DNA of 41,946 bases from Planctomycetota bacterium. GTDB lineage: Bacteria > Planctomycetota > Planctomycetia > Pirellulales > JADFKK01. The notes below the pieces were generated by a model, which was not told the origin of the DNA, did not search any database, and saw nothing but the letters and a program-made list of their open reading frames with translations. Numbering within the stretch: the first letter of the stretch is position 1; every line of letters begins with the position of its first letter. A program made the translations under genes and the position numbers. This document shows positions 24,433 to 31,966 of this stretch, one piece after another. The stretch covers positions 1 to 41,946 of the forward strand of contig JADFKK010000025.1 of NCBI GenBank assembly GCA_022564995.1, written 5' to 3'.

Positions 24433-26335
24433 CCGCTTCCTCCTCGTCAGGAAACAGCGAGAGTTGATCGGTCTCCGTCGGAAGCCTCTTTGCGATCGAC
24501 TTTGCGACCGACGCCAACTCTGTTTCCGTTCTTGCGTCTTTTAGGCGATTGAAATCATCCAATGTCAACTTCACAGCGTAGTAGGCTCCGCGATACGAGA
24601 ATCCGTACGAAGGAGCGAGTGATGCGTGTACTCGAAAAAACTGGACACTCTCGCCTTTGTCGAAGATCCGAAGGAAGCCGGCCTCGGCTGCGTCGCAAAC
24701 AAGCTTCATAGCTTGCTTTACCATATCCAATTGACTTTTTTCTCCAGCGAGTCGAAACAATCCACGCTCGGTACTTCTCAGATGTCGATCGTCGTCGCTA
24801 AATGACTGAATCATGCCTGTAACCATCGCGAGGCCCTTGACGACTCGCCCGGTTTCGACTGGTGAAAGTACGCCTGAATCGGGTATAGAGGCACGCTTCT
24901 CGTCACTCGCCGCCCGAATTGCTTTGTGCTGAGTCTCGGGGGCTATCTCCGTCCGCAAGAACTGCTTCAGTTCCAAATTGCTCTCGCGAAAGATATGGTC
25001 GATCTGCGATAGAAAGTCTCGAACACAGTTGTCGCTGATTTCAAACACCATTTCCGCCGACGCGTACGGCACGTGACGAACTTTCAGTTCACGGCAAATC
25101 GAGAGAAACGCGGCGACCATCTTTTTTCGATACTGCTGGCTTTCTAGATGTCGTTCTTGCTCACGGCCTTCGAGTGACTTGACTGGCAGACTAAGCTTTG
25201 TCGCAAGGTAGGCTTGGTAAATCGGAAGCCCCTTCTCGGCTTTTGCACCGGTTCGGGAGGCGAAGTCCGTCGCCTCGTCGACAAAAGTCGCCGCCTTCGG
25301 GCTCTCTGATTTCTCAATTATCTTTGCAAGTAGTCCATTGATATTAAGACGCCCGAGTGTCACGTTGGAATCGAAGACTACGCTGGGATCATCTAATTCT
25401 TCCTGACATCGCACGCTCGCAACACCCTCGGCCAACTCAATGAACTCCGGCATCTCCATCGTATCGAGGAGAATCAGTTTCCTGTCTGCTTTTTGTAGCG
25501 TGATGTTTGGCACCAATGTTGTGGTAATGTCTTCCGGACGCCTGACGTATGATACGACCGGAAAAAGCGGCCATTCCGCCAAGCGAACAATCGTGTTGAC
25601 GACAACTTGCTGGAAGTCCGTTAAGCACTCGCCTTCGTCCATGCACACTTTGAAGTGCCACTTCCCGTCTTTGCCTAACGTGTCGTGATTGCAGAGGTCG
25701 GCCATACGTCGTGCGACCGCCGTGCCAAGAGTGCCAATCTGACCCGGAGCAAATTGTTCAAGACTTTCGTTGACGGACGCGCGGGTTAGTGCAAGATGTT
25801 CAAGTGATCGCCTCGCGCTACGTACTAATCGATTGAAACTGGCCACACTTGTTACATCCTCGAAATCGCTCGACACGAGCACGTCCGCGCAATCAGCCAC
25901 CCAAACGGAAACGGAATCGGACTCGACGTTGGAAGAAATCTTGAGCGTTCCCTCAGCAAGCATGTCGGAGACGGCGTGCGAAATCGTTTCCAAGAACACC
26001 AAATCAAAGTAAAGCCCTAATAGTATGCCGTGAATGTCGTCATCTACGTCAACTAACCAATTATTGAAACTGCCAAGTTGAATCTTTGGGAGCTTGACGT
26101 AGGTGCCAATGATAAGGCCTCGGAATGGATCATTGCCGAGCTGGCGCAACAGCGTCGAGTTGTTTATCCGCTCGTGCGAATTGAGCGACATCAACAATGT
26201 GGTCTTTCCACTGCCACGTGAGCCAATCAGATACAATGGTTTGTGACGTTCAAGATCTAAAAGGCAATCTCTTGGCAAATAGAAATAGTGCTCTGCATCT
26301 ATTTCGAATCTGTCGTCTGCGAATGGAGAAGTCAC
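24425..26335 (-). CDS. ORC/CDC6-like P-loop ATPase
   Basis: A 636-residue protein. The start is set at the GTG at 26335: a perfect AGGAGG lies seven bases upstream and the GTG overlaps the preceding stop (GTGA). A GTG at 26407 would add 24 residues with no ribosome site. Walker A is GSRGSGKT (38-45); the Walker B candidate is FKVCMDE (D233-E234), followed by a plausible sensor region (VVSYVRRPEDITTTLV). The C-terminal half is helical, ending with winged-helix-like sequence (VRVHASLAPSYGFSYRG-type motif, then YYAVKLTLDDF). This resembles ORC/CDC6-like STAND-type ATPases seen in defence loci, which sense a target and switch an effector. No nuclease motif is seen. The exact family needs profile search. 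Confidence 0.75.
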   Translation of the reverse strand: MTSPFADDRFEIDAEHYFYLPRDCLLDLERHKPLYLIGSRGSGKTTLLMSLNSHERINNSTLLRQLGNDPFRGLIIGTYVKLPKIQLGSFNNWLVDVDDDIHGILLGLYFDLVFLETISHAVSDMLAEGTLKISSNVESDSVSVWVADCADVLVSSDFEDVTSVASFNRLVRSARRSLEHLALTRASVNESLEQFAPGQIGTLGTAVARRMADLCNHDTLGKDGKWHFKVCMDEGECLTDFQQVVVNTIVRLAEWPLFPVVSYVRRPEDITTTLVPNITLQKADRKLILLDTMEMPEFIELAEGVASVRCQEELDDPSVVFDSNVTLGRLNINGLLAKIIEKSESPKAATFVDEATDFASRTGAKAEKGLPIYQAYLATKLSLPVKSLEGREQERHLESQQYRKKMVAAFLSICRELKVRHVPYASAEMVFEISDNCVRDFLSQIDHIFRESNLELKQFLRTEIAPETQHKAIRAASDEKRASIPDSGVLSPVETGRVVKGLAMVTGMIQSFSDDDRHLRSTERGLFRLAGEKSQLDMVKQAMKLVCDAAEAGFLRIFDKGESVQFFRVHASLAPSYGFSYRGAYYAVKLTLDDFNRLKDARTETELASVAKSIAKRLPTETDQLSLFPDEEEADE

Positions 26336-27624
26336 GGTTCGATCCTCCTCACCTGCCAGTGTTTGTGGGGTAGTGTTCCGTCCTTTACTTCGACGAGTGA
26401 AAGCCACTCTGCCTCGAAAACTACATCACCTACCGTCGCGAAGTTCGGAAGCGTACCGAGTTCATTCTGGAGTCCCGTGCGCAGCTCTTCGAAGCGTATG
26501 AACTCGGGACCGCATACTTTCAGCAATGCGCGCAGTCTTTCGTCGTCAAATCGCGACAGTACTTCAGCGCCCGCCAACGGCACGATAACCACGCCAGAAT
26601 TGTCGATAGAACCGTGTGGCGTCGAGCGGTACCTGTGTATTTTGCAGCCTAAAGGAAGATTGTTACGGGCGAATACAATTTCGATGACGTTGAAACCATC
26701 AACGAGCATCGGTGCGGAAACGAAAAGGATCTTTGACGCCGGATAACGATGGTCGGTAAGTTGCTCGATTGGGTCATCGTGAATGTGGCCATGACAGTAA
26801 ATGATCGGCCTACAGCAAGACGCCAACTGAGTTCGGAATAGCCCACCGTTAATCAACTCAGTATAAATCTCAACTCGCGGGATGGCCTGTGGCAATACGT
26901 TGTGGTGAGCCAATACGATCGGGACGGACGTGTCCGCGAGATTGTTGATTTCTGTTACAAGCGATCGCACATGGTCGTCAACGAATGCTGGTGTATCCAG
27001 TTGCTCCCCAATTAAATCAAATGCGTCAGCGGGAGGAGCTGACGTCAAGTATTTCTTGAGTAACGTCGCTAGCTCGTCCTGAATCTTCGCAGGCAGGTGA
27101 CGGCGTTCACCGCAACCAATACATGAGTTCAAGGAGAACAAACTAAGCGAATGCCCGTTCGGCTTGAGTACTGTTGAACGAATTCCTTGAACCGGCAATA
27201 TCGCATTTCGGCCAAGCTTGTCCCATGAAGCAACCAAGGGCGCAAACTTTTCAAATAAGTCAACGCCGTCAGGGTCGCACAGTTCGCGAGCGACATCGTG
27301 ATTACCGGGAACTACGTGTAACGAATTGTCGGGCCACCTATCTGGGCTCCCAACCTCTACGATCTTGTTTAAGTACTCAACGCACCTTCGGTACTCATCA
27401 AGGTCGCCATACGTAGTCAGATCTCCGCAAATCAGTAAACCGCAAACGGTTGGATCGGCAGCGACGTCCGACACTTTTCGCATAACCAGTTCAAGTCGCT
27501 TGGGAGCGATTGCCGTGACAAGTGATTTAGGCGCTGCCTCGTCCTTTAGATCACCGATCTGTGCGCTCTTCGCTTCGGGGAAATGCACATCGCCGAGTTG
27601 TATGAGTTTCAACGATTTCATCAT
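26332..27624 (-). CDS. Calcineurin-like metallophosphoesterase, first gene of the five-gene operon
   Basis: A 430-residue protein with all metal-binding motifs: GDVH (D12, H14), GDLT (D68), GNHD (108-110), an AHH motif (H240) and CHGHIHD (H278, H280). The pattern is the classical two-metal phosphodiesterase fold, which can hydrolyse cyclic nucleotides, nucleotides, DNA ends or phosphoproteins. An additional C-terminal domain of about 110 residues (after 320) is not recognised. The start is ATG at 27624 or the adjacent ATG at 27621; no clear ribosome site is seen. The stop overlaps the ATPase start (GTGA). Size and the extra domain differ from cAMP phosphodiesterases such as CpdA. In this context it is the most plausible effector or signal-removing enzyme, by inference. 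Confidence 0.85.
   Translation of the reverse strand: MMKSLKLIQLGDVHFPEAKSAQIGDLKDEAAPKSLVTAIAPKRLELVMRKVSDVAADPTVCGLLICGDLTTYGDLDEYRRCVEYLNKIVEVGSPDRWPDNSLHVVPGNHDVARELCDPDGVDLFEKFAPLVASWDKLGRNAILPVQGIRSTVLKPNGHSLSLFSLNSCIGCGERRHLPAKIQDELATLLKKYLTSAPPADAFDLIGEQLDTPAFVDDHVRSLVTEINNLADTSVPIVLAHHNVLPQAIPRVEIYTELINGGLFRTQLASCCRPIIYCHGHIHDDPIEQLTDHRYPASKILFVSAPMLVDGFNVIEIVFARNNLPLGCKIHRYRSTPHGSIDNSGVVIVPLAGAEVLSRFDDERLRALLKVCGPEFIRFEELRTGLQNELGTLPNFATVGDVVFEAEWLSLVEVKDGTLPHKHWQVRRIEP
26342..26347 (-). promoter_or_regulatory. Strong internal ribosome-binding site for the ATPase
   Basis: AGGAGG (minus strand) lies inside the end of the phosphoesterase gene, seven bases before the GTG start at 26335. 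It decides the ATPase start and shows that the two genes are tightly coupled. The first gene of the operon has no comparable site. Confidence 0.8.
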
Positions 27625-28071
27625 TCGTTTTCATTGCCTTGGCGTCGTCGATAGGTGCATTCACGCAGACCAACTCGTGAACCTTACCAGGGGCAAGAAG
27701 AGACTACAAGTGACGGGGGCCGCGGTCGACAGCGAGCCGCCGGGTGCCACTGCTTGCCAGCCCGTGCCGCCTGTTTTTCGCTACGCCGCGAGATTTAACC
27801 CGCACGGCCGATCTTTGAATTCTCGGAGGTCACTTATCTGAGTCGTCTATCGACGCCATCACGGTCTATGGTTCAGGTGCGATTGCCCTCTTGCCGAATC
27901 AGTATCGACAGTCTAGCGGCGGGGGCGGTGGGAATTCGGAGTTCGGAAGGGGGAATTCGGAATGACGGAAACACAGAAAACCCTCTCCCGGGCCTGAGAG
28001 CCCGACCTCTCCCGCAGGCGGGAGAGGTGACGAAGCGCTTGCGAACCCTGGAGGGGCGGCCGTTAATAGCC
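27625..28071. other. Upstream region of the operon with short repeats
   Basis: No gene. It should contain the operon promoter, but no convincing -35/-10 pair was found. Bases 27931-27963 carry three imperfect units of GGAATTCGGA(AGGG), and 28005-28028 is a near-perfect palindrome: CCTCTCCCGC facing GCGGGAGAGG around a short centre. The latter type is common between genes in GC-rich bacteria. Confidence 0.5.
28005..28028. repeat. Palindrome ACCTCTCCCGC / GCGGGAGAGGT
   Basis: Eleven-base arms are exactly complementary and separated by AG. As a hairpin this gives about ten pairs with a four-base loop. A partial related unit (CCCTCTCCCGGGCCTGAGAG) lies just before it. No T-run follows. Confidence 0.6.
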
Positions 28072-28308
28072 TCACGGCGCCAGCTTCTTGTGCTGGGGGT
28101 GATCCCGCAGGTATTCGCCCGCCGCGATTAGGAAGCCGCAGGTGCCGCAGGCGGGATCGCCGATGATGTCGCCGGGCGTCGGCTCCATCAGCTCGACCAT
28201 CATGCGGATCACATGCCGGGGCGTGCGGAACTGACCGTTTTGGCCGGCCGTGGCGATCTTGCTGAGCATGTACTCGTAAAGGTCGCCCTTGGGGGCAAAA
28301 TGGGCCAT
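28072..28308 (-). pseudogene. HsdM (type I DNA methyltransferase) fragment
   Basis: The 78-residue fragment [60 protein letters not shown] is unmistakably the HsdM core around methyltransferase motif I. The usual DPACGTGGFL has one G changed to C. The preceding N-terminal domain and all that follows (NPPF motif, C-terminus, HsdS) are missing, and the frame ends at a TGA right after HPQHKKLAP. It is a relic of a type I restriction locus on the same strand as the HsdR scrap at 6496-6708. Confidence 0.85.
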
Positions 28309-28857
28309 CCATATATATTGCGATGGACCGCTAGGCGCGGGCGGGTGACGGACGGTTTTTTCGACCGGGGACGAAAGCGAAAGGGGACGAATCGGGTTTT
28401 CCTAGCTCCTAACCGCCGATTCCTAGATCCGCCCGCGGTGCGCCGCGGCAAGCCGGGGGCGTACGAGAGGTTTTTTTGCGTGATGGCGGTTGCGTTTTGC
28501 CATAATTGGGCACCCGGTTGGTGGTGGGTCAGGGCGAAACAAAGCGGAAAGGTAAAGGCGGACAGCGGAGAAAAGGACGTGAGCGGGGTGGATTTTGGCA
28601 CGACCGGAGTGCCGAAATGGGGCCGATTTTTGGCGCGAACCGACGAAAACGCCGTTTTTCGACCAAAAAGAAATGGGGCGAATCGCCGAAGTGGGCCGGG
28701 GCAAAGAGGTTACCGAAATCCGCGCGGCGAATTGTGTCCAATCGCAGCGACCGGCGTGCGGAAAGACAGAGAATTCAGAAGGGGGAATTCGGAAGGGCGA
28801 ATTCAGAGCGGGGAAGGAGGCTGCCGTCGTCGGCCGGGATGGCATTGAAATCGGCCG
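28309..28857. other. Gap between HsdM scrap and radical SAM gene
   Basis: No gene recognised on either strand; the open frames here are compositional. Bases 28771-28813 hold three units of about 14 bases, GAATTC(A/G)GAAGGG(G/C), related to those at 27931-27963. The two repeat clusters therefore bracket the HsdM scrap. Confidence 0.5.
28771..28813. repeat. Three-unit GAATTC(A/G)GAAGGG tandem repeat
   Basis: Units begin at 28771, 28785 and 28799, with small differences in the last one. The same motif family occurs at 27931-27963, about 830 bases away on the other side of the HsdM fragment. Confidence 0.6.
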
Positions 28858-30618
28858 TTAGACCAACGCCGGCTCCGTCGCCGCGCCGGGTGTGATAAAG
28901 CGGCACGGGGCCGGCTGTTTTCCAGCGGGCGCGTCTTCCAGGGCGACGTTCGTTTCGTAAAACGTCGGCGGCTCATAGGTCCAGCCTGTGGCCAGCCGCC
29001 GCTGCTCTTGGCGGATTTTGTGCAGCACGTAACGGCCGCCGAGCGCCGCGGACAGCCGGGCCTTGAGACCGAACTCGCGATACAGATCACCCAAGGTCTT
29101 GCTGAGCCGGGTATAGATTGCCGCGTCGTCGCGGAAATATCTTCGCGCGGCCCAGACGGTGGCGGCGAAGGCCGTTGGCAGCTCGCGGGATTGCCAGGCG
29201 ACGCGGCGGCGGATGCGAGGCTCGGCGTGATGCTTATAACGCTGCCAGCCGGCCAGCGTGGTGCCGACGATGCGGGCGACGCTGGGGCCGTTGACGCGGA
29301 AGTCGCGCTCGAAGGCCCGCACCATGAACTCCGTTTCTTGGCCGCCGGTGATGTGCGGATGCCGGTAGTTGAACACTGATTGCCCGTGAATGTCGGACAG
29401 ATCGAACTCGCTTTCGTCCATCATGCGGCCCTGGGCGGTCAGCTCGGCGTGCAAAGGCGTGCCGACGACCGGGGTGTAAAGCATGAACTGGTGGAAGTCG
29501 GTGTTGTGCGAGACGCCGTAATCGATCACCTCGTCGATGTTGTCGGGTGTGTGATCTTCCATGCCGATGATCGTCGAGCCGAGCACATGAATGCCGTGCG
29601 ATTGATACTGGCCAACGAGCGTGCGGGTGTTGATGTTGCGGAGCTTGGTGTATTTCGACTCGTTGCCTTCCAGCCCTAGCCAGATCCAATCGACTCCCAG
29701 GCCGACGAGCTGCTCGATGGTGTAATTGGAAAGCACGTTGGCCGAGCTGAACACATACAGGCTCCAGGCCTTGTCGTGCTGCTGCATTAGCTCCAACAGC
29801 CGCAGAGCCCGCCGGCGGTGCAGCAGAAAGTTTTCATCCATGATGAAGAAGCTCTGCACCTGCATCGCCGTTTCGAGGTGGCACATGATCTCAAACAGTT
29901 CGTCGCCCGATTGATAGAAATCGATGAACTTGCCCTTGCCGCCGAACATGGCCGACGTGGAGCAGAAGTTACACCCCAGCGGACAACCGACCGAGGGGAT
30001 CACGGTCGCGGCCACATCGCCCGGCTTGTCGCGGACCTGCACTCCCATACAGCGGGTGCCGATGCCGGATTTGATTTCAGGATGCCGGATGGGCTGCGTT
30101 GCGTCTTCGCCGAGATAGCGGCGCATCCAGGCGATGCCCTCGCCGCGGACGATGTGATCGGCGTCGATCCGCTCGTCGAGGTCGGGCATGTTGGCTATGT
30201 GGCCGCCGATGACGATCGTCGCCCGCGGCTGGTATTGCCGGATCAATTCGCACATCTTGCGAACCTTGAGGAAGTTTGGCGGGATGGCGCCGACGCCGAT
30301 CACGTCGTATTGTTGCTCTTTCAATTCCTGAATGAAGCGATCGAGCGTAGGGAAGTCGAGCAGCACGCAGGGCGCTTCGATGTTGCACTGGATCATCATC
30401 AGCCCCCAGGAGCGATGAAACATCCGCAGCGAAAACGGTCCCTGGCCGCGCGTCACCTGGTTGTGATACAGCTCCATCGGGTTCATCAACCGGCTGCCGT
30501 ACTCATCGTCTTGGGCATATGGTCCGAAAACGCTGCACAGCAAGACGCGAGCGCGGGAACCCAGCGGGTGCGTCGGCGGGGCGGACGGCTGGGCGGTAAC
30601 ATTGGCGGCGATCATCAT
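28858..30618 (-). CDS. B12-binding radical SAM enzyme
   Basis: A 586-residue protein. The N-terminal half resembles a cobalamin-binding domain: LLDFPTLDRFIQELKEQQYD, VIGVGAIPPNF, TIVIGGHIANM. It is followed by the radical SAM cluster motif CPLGCNFC and the usual downstream pattern FFIMDENFLLHRRR, WIWLGLEGNESKYTKLRNIN. The C-terminal approximately 150 residues are unassigned. Members of this broad class carry out methylations and ring rearrangements in lipid, hopanoid and cofactor synthesis; the substrate cannot be inferred. ATG at 30618 has GGGAGA upstream. It is transcribed divergently from the ThuA gene. Confidence 0.85.
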   Translation of the reverse strand: MMIAANVTAQPSAPPTHPLGSRARVLLCSVFGPYAQDDEYGSRLMNPMELYHNQVTRGQGPFSLRMFHRSWGLMMIQCNIEAPCVLLDFPTLDRFIQELKEQQYDVIGVGAIPPNFLKVRKMCELIRQYQPRATIVIGGHIANMPDLDERIDADHIVRGEGIAWMRRYLGEDATQPIRHPEIKSGIGTRCMGVQVRDKPGDVAATVIPSVGCPLGCNFCSTSAMFGGKGKFIDFYQSGDELFEIMCHLETAMQVQSFFIMDENFLLHRRRALRLLELMQQHDKAWSLYVFSSANVLSNYTIEQLVGLGVDWIWLGLEGNESKYTKLRNINTRTLVGQYQSHGIHVLGSTIIGMEDHTPDNIDEVIDYGVSHNTDFHQFMLYTPVVGTPLHAELTAQGRMMDESEFDLSDIHGQSVFNYRHPHITGGQETEFMVRAFERDFRVNGPSVARIVGTTLAGWQRYKHHAEPRIRRRVAWQSRELPTAFAATVWAARRYFRDDAAIYTRLSKTLGDLYREFGLKARLSAALGGRYVLHKIRQEQRRLATGWTYEPPTFYETNVALEDAPAGKQPAPCRFITPGAATEPALV

Positions 30619-30742
30619 GGGTTCTCCCGATGTGTGGTTTTGTCAACCCGGGAATTGTAACGACCATCGTCCTGTTCTGTGTTGCTGGCGTGTCAAAAGC
30701 ACGTAATAGGCTGGTAATAGTTTGTAGCGCCGGCAGGTATAC

Positions 30743-30772
30743 TAGACAACGACGATGTACATTAGGTATATT
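30743..30772 (+). promoter_or_regulatory. Candidate promoter for the ThuA gene
   Basis: TAGACA (30743-30748) and TATATT (30767-30772), spaced 18 bases, lie about 85 bases before the start codon in the divergent intergenic region. It is the best housekeeping-type match there; a further TATACT at about 30739 has no good partner. Confidence 0.35.
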
Positions 30773-30858
30773 GGAGAAGGAGTGCAAAAGGCGATAAGTT
30801 CAATCAACGCTTGAGCGGACCCCCAAGCAAGAACCGCCAGCCCTTTGGAGACCGAACC

Positions 30859-31743
30859 ATGAAACGCCGTGAAATGCTGCTGGGTACTGGAGCGGCCGCC
30901 CTGGGCGCGTCGAGCTTCCCGCTTTGCTGGGTTGCCGCCGCCGGCAAGAAAACGCAGAAGCTGCTGTTCTTCACGCGCAACGTCGGCTTCTATCACTCGG
31001 TCGTGCAGCGCAAGGGCGGCGCCCTGAGCCACGCCGAGCGGGCGCTGATGGAAATGGGCAAGCGCGTCGGCATCGAGGTGACTTGCACCAAGGACGGTCG
31101 CGTCTTTGACGAGAAGCTCGATGCCTATGACGCCATTGCCTTCTACACGAACAACGACTTAACGCTGCCCAATCCGCAGAAAGACCCGCCCATGTCGGCC
31201 GATGGCAAGCAGCGGCTGCTGGATGCAGTGGCCGGCGGCAAGGGCTTCGTCGCCTTTCATTCGAGCTGCGCCTCGTGGCGCACGCCGCCGCAGAAAAACG
31301 GCGAGCCCCCAAAGCTCGACCCCTACATCGCCATGCTCGGCGGCGAGTTCATCGCCCATGGCCCGCAGCAGGAATCGACCATGCGGGTCGCCGCGCCCGG
31401 CTTCCCCGGCATGAAGGGTCTCGGTGAGCGATTCAAGCTCCGCGAAGAATGGTACGCCCTGAAAAACTTCGCCAAGGATCTGCACGTGATTCTCATCCAA
31501 GAAACAGCCGGCATGAGGGGCGGTTGCTACCAGCGCCCGCCGTACCCGTCCACTTGGGCTCGCCAACACGGAAAGGGCCGCGTCTTTTTCACCGCGATGG
31601 GTCACCGCGAAAATGTTTGGGTCGAGAACCCGTTTCAGCAGATCGTCCTCGGCGGGCTGGCCTGGGCCCTGGGCAACGTCGAGGTCGACGTGACACCGAA
31701 CATCCGTCGGGTTACTCCGCAGGCGAGCAAGTTCAAGCCCTGA
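30859..31743 (+). CDS. Exported ThuA-domain (trehalose utilisation-like) protein
   Basis: A 294-residue protein. It starts MKRREMLLGTGAAALGASSF, a twin-arginine-like export signal, so it probably acts outside the cytoplasm. The class I glutamine amidotransferase-like ThuA fold is suggested by LLFFTRNVGFYHSVV, AIAFYTNNDLTLP, GKGFVAFHSSCASW and GGEFIAHGPQQ, with FFTAMGHRENVW near the end. ATG at 30859 follows GGAG with eight-base spacing; the start 48 bases upstream is less likely. Planctomycetes carry many such exported ThuA proteins, commonly linked to polysaccharide degradation. Confidence 0.85.
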   Translation: MKRREMLLGTGAAALGASSFPLCWVAAAGKKTQKLLFFTRNVGFYHSVVQRKGGALSHAERALMEMGKRVGIEVTCTKDGRVFDEKLDAYDAIAFYTNNDLTLPNPQKDPPMSADGKQRLLDAVAGGKGFVAFHSSCASWRTPPQKNGEPPKLDPYIAMLGGEFIAHGPQQESTMRVAAPGFPGMKGLGERFKLREEWYALKNFAKDLHVILIQETAGMRGGCYQRPPYPSTWARQHGKGRVFFTAMGHRENVWVENPFQQIVLGGLAWALGNVEVDVTPNIRRVTPQASKFKP

Positions 31744-31966
31744 GGGTCGCTCGATCAATAAGTTCAGTTCCCAGGCATAACTGCCAGGGCTAGTTAAAAT
31801 CCTTCGGCAAATCAGCGCAACAAAACCGGCGTGATCCACAAACCAACACAAGACCAAGTTTTCAACAGCCTAGCCGCCATTGACGCGGCCGTCGCGATGT
31901 TGCAACAATTGAGGGAGAGTGGATTTGTCGAATACGACGATTGGCCGCAAAACAACCGAGGTTTGA

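Noticed and set aside
22527..27624. Assigning the operon to a known named defence system such as BREX, DISARM or Septu
   Set aside because: No PglZ, DrmA/B helicase, PtuB HNH or comparable hallmark gene is present, so no known name fits.
27931..28813. CRISPR array or phage attachment sites from the GAATTCGGAAGGG repeats
   Set aside because: Units are short, contiguous and imperfect, with no spacers. They bracket only the HsdM scrap and no recombinase target logic is visible.
28209..28848. Several open frames on both strands between the HsdM scrap and the radical SAM gene
   Set aside because: They are arginine/proline-rich, mutually overlapping and without motifs; typical of high-GC non-coding DNA.
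29008..30660. Plus-strand frames of 280 and fewer codons opposite the B12 radical SAM gene
   Set aside because: The minus strand encodes a complete enzyme with the CPLGCNFC motif; the opposite frames are shadows.
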